Shown here one piece after another: positions 55,668 through 64,000 of a stretch of 64,000 bases of DNA. The DNA comes from Klebsormidium nitens (lineage: Eukaryota; Streptophyta; Klebsormidiophyceae; Klebsormidiales; Klebsormidiaceae): assembly GCA_000708835.1 (NCBI GenBank), contig DF236966.1:62001-126000 (forward strand), read 5' to 3'. Under the pieces are notes generated by a model. The model was not told the origin of the DNA, made no database searches, and was given only the letters and a program-made list of their open reading frames with translations. The position numbers and the translations under genes are program-made. Positions within the stretch are counted from its first letter, which is position 1. Every line of letters begins with the position of its first letter.

Positions 55668-56657
55668 ATTTGCGGGCGTAAAGATTCGGGCCCCTGGCTC
55701 GAGCGCCGAGCCCTTGGCCTGAGAGCTACAACTCAGCAACGCAAGCTACTTGTGCATGCTAGCCGTCGCTCGGTAATTGGTCGAACCGCCTGCAGGAACA
55801 CCTCAAAGACGCATTCTTGCTGTAGTCAAAAGGCGCCGACCTTGAATGTTTGAGAGTAATTTGACGATTCTGAGAAGGTGGCCGGTGACGACGTACTCAT
55901 ACGTACTGAGATATGAACCGTCCCGGCCCGGTCGACTTCCAACATGGACCTGCTAGTGAAAGCAGTACGTTTAAGCCGTTTCAGCTGATGCTAGCCTGCA
56001 TGTTGCAACCGTTAATGCAGCCGGTTTTGTTGTCATGCGCAATCATCAGCGCCCTGCACTATCGCGATCAGCTGCCTGTGCACGCTGCACAGGACTTTGG
56101 AGATTTGCAAAGGAAGATCGTTATCTTGCAGCTTGAAATCAGGTACGTTGCAATTGGTTAGTATGCTGCTATACTCTCCGAAGTGTCTCGTCGAAGCTGC
56201 TTACTAGTGCACCTGGCAAATTCAGTCTAGGCATATGTAACGGCGCGCATTTGGCTTGGTCACGCGCGCGATGGATTGATCGTCCATCTGCCCTCAGATC
56301 AATGCGCACTCGCATAAAGTCAATCAACCATGCGCGCACGAAATTTGCATCCTGCAGCGCCGCGGCGCAAAAGCAACTTGCTCACACGCAGTCTTACTCA
56401 AGGTTTGCTAAGAGCATGTGACTAATTGAAAAAAATTGTGTTCCTTGATTGCCCTAGAATGCAAGGCTGGCCCCTCGATGATGCATACTATGATGCCTTT
56501 CCTTCTGATGCACTCGCAATTTTATTGCGCAATGTTTCCAGTGGCCGACCCCGTCGGTCATCAATCACCTAAGCAGTAAGTTCGGACAGCGAGCCTCAGC
56601 ATACGTTCAAGTGCATGCTGGGACCAATCGTTTTTACCCGTCAACACGTTCACCACC
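55668..56657. other. Intergenic region, no gene supported
   Basis: This lies between the LEA copy 2 promoter and the 3' end of the dihydrouridine synthase gene. An 82-codon plus ORF (55913-56161) has a hydrophobic middle but no other support. Repeated GCGCGC/TGCGCGCA words occur at 56240-56360. Confidence 0.4.
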
Positions 56658-59600
56658 CTAAGCCCTGACGGCCACTTTGCCTAGCTGCAACCGCTGCTCG
56701 CGATACTCACTCGCGGTTTTCGCGCCCTTTCCGGCGGGCGGGTCAATGGCCTCGCCCGCCTTCTCAACCGCGGCCTCAATGATTTTCTTCATGGTCTTCC
56801 CTTCGGGCGGCGTTTGCCGGCGGGGATCGGGCAGGGGCCGGAGCAATGGGTCCGCCGCGTTTCTTTGGGCCATCTCCTTGCACATGTTGATGATGTAGTC
56901 AACTGCAGAGGCAAAAACATGTTATAGGTTATGGTTACGGCGGACTGTTTTAGTGGAGCGGAACAAGAATTCTGTCGTGCAGAATGCGCTTCGGCTATCC
57001 ACCGCGTTGTGCGAGTGTAGCGCGAGCATCGTTCGAACTTTCGAGCTGGAATTCAGGAACCGATACGCTGGGCGCACTCCAAGTCGGCGAACGGGCCAAA
57101 AAGGCCTTTCTGCATGAATTCTGAAAACATTTCTACATACAGAGCTTATGTGTGCTGCCGGGTCCAGAAAGAAGAATCGACAGGTGACGTCAGACAACAA
57201 AAGGACGGCGCAGCGGAGTAGAAACCTGCCGCATTCTGAGCATAAAAGCAGGCAGACCGGCCGAAGCGAGCTCAATAAATCAACTCTCTGGGCTTCAAAC
57301 GACCAACAACACGGGACGATTGCCGGGCCGCCAAGAAGAGACATAAGTTTCAACCCGCAACGGCTTCGGATGCACGGTTGCGTCTTCTCACTCGTACTCT
57401 TGTGAGTGGTCGAGATATCTTAGTCGTGGATAAGATATAACATCTCAGAAAAACATGGAGTCACATGGATCAGCCACAGAAGCAATAAGCTGCCCACCGA
57501 AGTGCTGCCCAAGTAATTATGAGAGCAGGGGACATACTACCAGAAAGGTCGTCAATATGACACATGGATCGCCAACCCGAGACAGCACACGAATCGACAC
57601 CCCACATCAACTATCGCCTGTCGAGAGACGATACTGGTTTCCACTTGACAACAGTAGAGCGCACAGAAGCTATCTCGATCAGGAAAACTTGCTTCGTTCT
57701 TTTCGCACATACGTCCAACTGTGCCATTTGAGACCAACACATGGGAACTAGTGACAACAACGAGGATCAGAATCAATCAACGTTCAGCAAAGCGAGTCAC
57801 TCCACTCGAATCTGGGACCAACCACTTCAACAAGCACTTAAACACAAGCTCAGGTATCGAGACGAGCTCCCCACCTGTCGCTGGCTGCTGCTGGTTCAGC
57901 CCATCCCGCAGGTCGGTATGTACCCGGAACCACCCCCCGAGCAGCTTGAACATGTGCCCCTTCACCATACGCATCGGCACCGGGTACTTCTTCACCATCT
58001 CCAGATACTCGATCGTCACATCGATGACGTCAGGCGGCGTCATCAGCGGGAGCGCGTGCCACGTGCCGGGCTGGGGGACGTCTAGAGCTTCCGACACCCT
58101 GCCAGAAATCTCGGCGGGGGGGTCGATCTCGCGGCCGAACATGGCGGGGTCTTCGAGGAGGGTGTCGGCGGACAGGACGCCGTCCGCGCCCGTGAAGGCC
58201 ATGCAGGCGCGCACGTCCGAAAGGTTGCGGATGTTGCCGTTGGCCAGGACGGGGATGCTGACCTGAATAATGGAGAACCGCGAGCGGAATGAACAAGGTT
58301 GAACGCTTGTTTAGATTTCTGAACTGGAAAATGAAAATACAGCCGGTCGACTAAGGATTTGCGAATGTTGCCGTTGGCCAAAATGGGTATGGTGAACTGG
58401 CAACGGGAATCCATGATGACAAGACGACTTCGGTTGATCTGCATATGGTTGAGAACTTGGCTTGGTTGAATAGCTGTGAAGCGCGCAGTTGAATCGGACC
58501 TATATTCTCGGTCAACATCTGCGGGGCTTATGAAAGAGGAGGTCAACGTTTAAGAAGCACGGTCGGTCGATCGAAGTTCGAAGCTGGCTGCACCTGAATC
58601 TCCAAGTCGCGCTCTTCTTTCCTTCCACAGAGGCTTTCCAGAGGAAAGGATGTCGAGTGTACGGATACAGAACGTCTGCCAAATCTTGTACTCTGAAAAA
58701 TCCTCACTCACTGCTGCCTGACGGCCTTTCTCACGAGCGAACCCGCCAGAAACCCGCACGGAGAAGATCCACAAGAATTCGTCGACAGTTCTATAACCTC
58801 AAAGCCCACCAAACCGCTGCCCAAAGTCACAAACCAAGATAAGACAATCCCAACACGTGTATCCTAAGCAGCCAGTCGCTTACCACCTCCCTTAAGGCCT
58901 TTGCTCGCACGCCAGTCCACCGCGAGCTCCTACCAGTACCTGATGACCATTCTAAAATCTTGTAATCCACAGCTTTGGCACCAGATTGCTGCCCAAATGG
59001 GCCCTCGCAATAACGCTCCACTCACCGCCTCCCTGACGGCCTTGATCACGTGCCAGTCCGCCGTGAGCCGCGCGCTCTTCTGGTCCCGCGTGCGCCCATG
59101 GACTGCCAGTAACTGACAACCCGCTTCTTCCAGCATACGCGCATACGCTATTGTGTCGTCGATGCTCGGAAACATCCGAATCTTGCAGGCAACCGGAACG
59201 GAAGAAGCGGCGGAGAGGGCGGAGACGATAGAGCGCACGAGGGGGAGGTCGTCCATCAGGAAGGAGCCGTAGTTGCCGCGCTTGGCAATGGCCTGGGGGC
59301 ATCTGAAAGGGAGGACGGGAACATTTCAGGACCGCTTGTAGCAGGAGTTGATGAGAATCTGAAAGCAGAAGAAAGTACATGCGCTACTTCGGTCCTCGGA
59401 CCAGTGAAGGGTCTACATTGCTCGATACTCTTTTGAAAACATTACATCTTCATGAAAGATGGAAAGCAGGCAACTGGGGTAATCCAGATGAAAGCAGCCG
59501 CAATTCTAGTTCACAACAGAGAATCAAAAGAAGGCTCTAGCTCAAAGATCTGCGCAAACCACAAACAGCAGAATGTTGTGGCATCTGCAATGCATTTGCA

Positions 59601-61005
59601 GCTGAGAGTCAAGCATGAGGTGAGAGACAAGGAAGAAGTGGGGGCAAGAATCTTACCCCAAGTTCAAATCAATGTAATCACAGTAAGGCTCCACGTAGCG
59701 CGCTGCTTCCACCAGGGTATCGGGGTTGTTTGCGCAGAACTGGACAAAGAGGGGCCTATCCTCCTGCAAACCGTATGGATCTGACATCAACAAACTTATC
59801 GAAAGGGCAGCCTCCTAGAGTGAAGAAGAGGTCAGGAGATCTGAGCGCTTTGAAACAGCCAGAGGCCACGGTGAGCATTGACCTTTAGACAAGCTCGCCG
59901 CCCGCAGGTGAATCAGCTTCAACCTCCTCGAAGTGCACCGTGCGCCAAAGGTGATACTTGCTGGACCTACATAAGAAGCATTACATTGCCGGCACACATA
60001 CTTCTTGCGAAGCCAGAAAAGTAAGTGAATGGAGTAGGTGAATGCAGCTTCATCCTACGTGAGTGACAGAGAAACCCACCCACATCACGCAGGCCACAGC
60101 AAGACCATGCGCCACAAGCTCCTGGATGCTCGGCAATCTCTACTTCTACAAACACTACAAGCACTACAGGCGCTGCAAACACTACAAACATCCCAGCTAT
60201 AGACCCAGGGAGGCGATCAGCTCACTGGGCATGTCGTGAAGTGCTCCTTCCTGTACCGCTCGCTGTCCACAAACAGCCGGCTGTGCAGCATCGGCGTGTA
60301 GGCCGCATCTGCCCCGTGCTTCCTGCACAGCATTCTGAAGGGCAGCTCCGACTGGTCCACCATCGGTGCCACAATCCTCCATGGAGACCCCAGCTTTCTG
60401 TAGTGCTCCCAGGCCCGCTGCGCCCTGGGAGAAAGCCCCGGGGGAATGCCTGATCTGAGTATCATGAGGGGTCTGGGGGTGTTCTCTGGAGGTGAGGGGT
60501 TAGGGCTGCTTTGAGCAGGACCGTCAGGCAATGCTGATGTCATGCCTGCAATCAAGGGTTCGGGCTCTGTAGGGCTCACGTCAGCGATGGGACCGTCCGT
60601 GCTTGGGTTAGTTGCTGGGATGTCTACGCGCGGGGCTTCAGGGCGTGTGAGTGAAGCGTCGGCGGCGTTCAGATCAAAGGGCGGTAGCTTTTGCTTCTTC
60701 AAGGGGCTGGCTGCATCCATTTCAGCCACTACTTTGGTGCCGCCCGCACTGCAGCAACTTAGTGTTGTACTACAAATTAGGTCTGTTTCAGTCCGCTTGT
60801 CAACGGAAGTACAGATTTGTACTACAAATCTGTGATTGCTGTCCCTCCCTGCGACAATGACACTCTCGCTGCGCCGCCGAGCAACCAGGGAGTTGGGTAT
60901 AAATCTCAAGGAGCATACCTTCCTTCTTAGACTGAAGGCTGAAGCTTGAAGGCCTGTCAAACAGCCAAGGTTGCTGTGCGAGAAACGAAGAACCGCAGCC
61001 GCCAT
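56658..61005 (-). CDS. tRNA-dihydrouridine(16/17) synthase, DUS1-like
   Basis: Five exons in exact phase: 61005-60226, 59763-59657, 59302-59026, 58262-57875 and 56902-56658, giving 598 residues. The flavoprotein reduces uridine to dihydrouridine in the tRNA D-loop using FMN and NAD(P)H. Catalytic-domain motifs: [54 protein letters not shown] (catalytic Cys of CPQ), [40 protein letters not shown] and [17 protein letters not shown]. About 190 extra N-terminal residues precede the barrel. They begin with an organelle-like presequence ([19 protein letters not shown]) and contain a second ATG at 60720 ([11 protein letters not shown], a basic NLS-like patch), which suggests two translation products. 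The intron after exon 3 contains donor-edge echoes and one acceptor-edge echo. Confidence 0.92.
58350..58396 (-). repeat. Acceptor-edge echo of the DUS exon at 58262
   Basis: On the minus strand, GCCAG then a stretch reading as [14 protein letters not shown] duplicates the real exon start ([13 protein letters not shown]) 134 bp upstream in the same intron. The acceptor AG and open frame are retained for about 17 codons. Confidence 0.85.
58703..58930 (-). repeat. Two donor-edge echoes of the DUS exon ending at 59026
   Basis: On the minus strand the exon end (GGCGGACTGGCACGTGATCA, then AAGGCCGTCAGGGAGGCG and the GTGAGTGG donor) is copied at about 58930-58875 (AAGGCCTTAAGGGAGGTG|GTAAGCG) and about 58760-58703 (AAAGGCCGTCAGGCAGCA|GTGAGTG). 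Intron words such as TTTGGGCAGC..TTGGTG recur between copies. Both echoes keep good donors. Confidence 0.85.
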
Positions 61006-61345
61006 AAAAGTGGCGCCTCTTCTTTTGTCATGCTGCTTGGCCTTCTCTTGAACTTGTTGATCATCACCATTCGACCACCATTACCGTGTGCAAATTTAGG
61101 GTTTAGGCGCCCCTTTTGAAACGCTGGAAGGCGGTGGTCTGTAACGCCGGCTGGGTTAGCACCTCAGGTTCTTAACGAGGAAGCTTTAACGGTCCTCATT
61201 CGAAGATTGAAGTGGCGACTTACATGGTCAGGAGTTTAACCCAAAACAACCTACCACGTTTAGCAGTAGTTTCTGCTCTGTACCTGCAGTCCGCAATGAC
61301 CTTGCGCAAAATCACACCTCTGACAGTGATACTGAAGCAGTGAAG
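61006..61345. promoter_or_regulatory. Compact divergent promoter between DUS and F-box/WD40 genes
   Basis: Only 340 bp separate the two head-to-head start codons. GATGACAA-like and CCGGCTGGGTTAGC words are visible; no TATA box was assigned. Co-regulation of the tRNA-modifying enzyme and the F-box protein is possible but unproven. Confidence 0.4.
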
Positions 61346-63834
61346 ATGTGCTCAACAATGGCCGCCGAACGAGCGAATCCAGTGGCAGAGGAGCAGGTGT
61401 TGTCCTCGTGGGAGGACTTTGATCTACTTTCAGAGGATTCTTTCAATGCAGCAACTCATGACGTTGAAAGCGTCAAGAATGACGCTTCTACTGGTGGGGG
61501 TTGTGATACTTTCGAGGAAGGAGACGTTGAGCAACTGGGAAGGCTGGCCAGCTCTGATTTGCCAGTGGAAGCTGGTTTAGTGCCAGCGACAAGTACTGCT
61601 CCGCATCATGTTCGCTTAGAAGCTGAGGTCCTCTCGGAAGAAACGCGTTTGGCTCAAGAAACCCCCCCGACTGGATCTGGTTTGCAGCATTCTGTTGGGA
61701 CAAGCTGTAACCCTCTAGGTCCAGATAGAATTCAGTCTCCTTCGAACGAGAAACCTTTTGAAACATCCAGACACAGGCAATTGCAAAAAACATCTGCCAC
61801 CTCTGCAGAAGAAGAAGGTTCAGGTACAACTGTTCACGAGCATGGCAGTCTACTTGACCTGGACTTTGATTCGGTGTGTCGCTGCCTGGAGCTACTTACG
61901 CTCAGAGACGTTTGCATGGTGGCGCAATGCTGTAGCAGGATGAGAGAGGCCGCTTACAACGACTCCGTATGGCAAGCCCTCTTTCGGTGAGAAACCAGTT
62001 CTCTCGTTGACAGGCGCATGATGGTAGAGGTTGTGGTTGTGGGGATCACGAGGGTGTGTCACCTGTTGTTTGGCCCCTCTGTTGATCCCGTGAGAAATTC
62101 CCGTTTCTGGCGACTAAACTTCTCATGGGCCTCCAAGCTGAGCAGCGTATGAAGGGGAGCAAACCGTAGACCATAAACACGTTCCTCTCAAGTATCATGT
62201 GAGCTTTTAGTTTGAGAAAGCCTTGTTTCTTTAAGACTCATTGCCACGTCCTTATCCTTGTCGCGTCGATTTCAATGAAGTTTTCCTTCCGAATCCACAA
62301 AGATGGCATTTTGGCCTCTTGATCACAGAATTCGTTGTATCAGACTTTAGCACCCCAACCTCGCCAAGCTTCCATGTCAAGTCCAAGAGAAGCTTCTCTC
62401 AAGGGGGGGTAGTCTGTTGATCATAGAAGACCACCAAACAGAAACCTCGTCCACTCCCTACAGGCGCGAGTGGCCAAGCATCCCCTTCCCCCCGGCCCAG
62501 CCAACACCCCCAGCATGGCGACATCTCTTCTTCGACCGATGGAAAGCTTGCCGCCAATTCCGCTTCCAAGATCCTTCCGTGTCAAAGTGGGCCTGCGAGG
62601 GGTTCTCTCCAGTCTGGCAGATTGCTATTAATTTTGACCAGAGCATAACTTGTCTAACCTGTGCGGAGCTGAGCACTTGGACATTTTCGGACAAAGAGGC
62701 CCCCGTCCGAAATGTGTCCAAGCACAAGCGAGCCTGCAAGACCGGGGAAAAGGCTCTGATGGTCCCAATAGAACTTCCCATGTTAGATCTCCGGGGGTGC
62801 CCTGCTGTCTCCGTAGACAGTGGCTTCCACCCTGTAATGCTGACCTCAGTAAGCCTTTCTGCCGGAGCGGAAGAAGCAGGACGCCTAAACTCGCCAATTA
62901 CCCCAACTCCATTCGAGGTTGGTAGAACAAAAAAAGGCGAACGAACACCAAGCTCTGAGGCGCTAGCACCAAAAGAGCACTTTTTCCTGGTGGCGGAAGA
63001 TAAGGTCCGTCTGTACAGCAGCCTTAGGGGGTGCTGCCGCACGCTCTCGACCACCCCCCCAGAACGGGTTCTGGCTCTGACCGACAGGGTTTTGGACTTG
63101 CCCGCTGGAGCACCTGAGGCAGTGATTGCAACTGGGGGGGAGGATAAGGTGGTGCGACTGTGGACGCTTGGGAGCCGCAGGAAAGGGGAGCAGCGACTGG
63201 TTTGCACTTTGCGGGGGCACGAGGATGCGATTGTCTTTCTTAGTGTGGCAAGGTGAGAAGTTGCCCTGTTCCAAGGGGGACGATCTCTTGGGTGGTGAGA
63301 TCTGTTTTGATGTCTGACTGGTGGTAGTGCCGTACTTGCTTCGGTAAGTGATGGCAAGTCGCTTGTGCAACATCTGCGTTCCATCACATTTGGGTGTTCC
63401 TTTCCCTCTTTCTCTTGTTTTCTTCTCTTCTGAGCTTTTGTTAGTGCCTTTGGATTTCCTAGCAGCACCCTCGACAGCTTTTTCTCTACTCCGTTTGCTG
63501 TCCACTGCGTTTCAGTCCGCCAATCTGACATAATCGGTCGGCATCTACCTTAGTATGCTTTCTTTTCTTTTCTTTTTTGCCAATTTTCGGCTTTTATACT
63601 TACTGAATTTCTGCACAGGCACGACCCGTCCCTGCTCGTCAGTGTGGGCAGTGCGGGCACCGTCAAGCTGTGGGACGCTGCGTCCGCCCTCGAGCTGCGG
63701 GGAGCGACTGCAGGCGCTTCCAAGAGCTGTCTTGCCACGTGGAAGGTTCTCGGGCCGACAGCTGGCCTGGCGATGTGCGGCCACGTGTGCTACGTCGCTG
63801 GGAAGACGGCTGTGACGGCCATCGATCTAAGAAG
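61346..63834 (+). CDS. F-box protein with WD40/YVTN repeats, 3' end beyond window
   Basis: Exons 61346-61986, 62464-63252 and 63619-63834 join in phase; the gene continues past 64000. A second in-frame ATG at 61358 (MAAERANP) is the alternative start. The first about 155 residues are acidic and disordered. The F-box core follows (LDFDSVCRCLELLTLRDVCM, then VAQCCSRMREAAYNDSVWQALF), the Skp1-binding helix pair. Exon 2 continues the F-box (REWPSIPF..WRHLFFDRWKACRQF) and starts a beta-propeller: AVIATGGEDKVVRLWTLGSR, CTLRGHEDAIVFLSV; exon 3 adds LLVSVGSAGTVKLWDAASAL and VCYVAGKTAVTAIDLRR. The order matches plant F-box/WD40 proteins of the At3g52030 type (recalled, not searched). It would be the substrate receptor of an SCF ubiquitin ligase. 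After 63834 a GT donor begins an intron; the next exon is not in the window. Confidence 0.88.
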
Positions 63835-64000
63835 GTACGCCTATCTGCGCATTCTGCATTTCTCTCAAACACAGGTACGGGATAGAGTGGCAAAAACTTT
63901 GTTGAAAGGCCCGGTTGAGGCACTGGGTATAATCAAAGGCCTCCGTTTGGCAGCCAAAACTTTTCTGAAGGCGAGGTGATTCTTGAAGTAAAGCCGACAG

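Noticed and set aside
60811-60833. 23-bp near-palindrome resembling an operator
   Set aside because: It lies inside the DUS first exon, in a small local duplication around GTACTACAAAT; no regulatory reading is justified.
62458-63531. 357-codon minus-strand ORF
   Set aside because: Antisense of the F-box/WD40 exon 2, whose plus-strand translation has clear propeller motifs.

Overview
The window is nuclear DNA of an intron-rich green plant-lineage eukaryote. The evidence is a peroxisomal DEG15 protease ending in SKL, two Em-type (group 1) LEA genes, a plant-type F-box/WD40 gene, a plant-type NUB1-like gene and a plant glycosyltransferase-like gene. Exons are GC-rich, introns run from about 100 to 1,100 bp, and nearly all junctions are GT-AG. 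A charophyte (streptophyte) alga such as Klebsormidium fits best; that is inference and was not tested. No rRNA, tRNA, CRISPR array or bacterial operon was seen.

Layout: 1-1597 (+) 3' end of DEG15; 2603-3300 (-) small unrecognised membrane-anchored protein; 4731-6339 (-) GFA/CENP-V-fold protein, last exon not found; 7027-23236 (+) a 16-kb gene of about 32 exons for a SLIP-GC/NUGGC-like large GTPase; 24253-24522 a MITE; 25672-28187 (+) bestrophin-like channel; 28441-32853 (-) NUB1-like UBL/UBA protein; 33800-37602 (+) type I membrane protein with repeated LWSP motifs; 38959-44318 (+) type II membrane glycosyltransferase-like protein; 44319-50208 mostly non-coding with weak ORFs and a second inverted-repeat element; 50209-51660 and 53822-55330 (-) tandem Em LEA genes; 56658-61005 (-) tRNA-dihydrouridine synthase; 61346 to the window end (+) F-box/WD40 protein, cut by the window edge. 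Gene models were built by hand from reading-frame continuity and splice-phase agreement.

The most unusual feature is structural. In at least four unrelated genes on both strands (DEG15, the SLIP-GC-like GTPase, the glycosyltransferase-like gene and the dihydrouridine synthase), introns contain tandem, decaying copies of the neighbouring exon edge together with its splice site. Copies upstream of an exon carry its acceptor plus its first 30-60 coding bases; copies downstream carry its last coding bases plus the donor. I call these exon-edge echoes. About 28 copies are visible, with spacing mostly 84-230 bp. They look like repeated tandem duplications straddling splice junctions and suggest a route by which these introns grow and acquire decoy splice sites.
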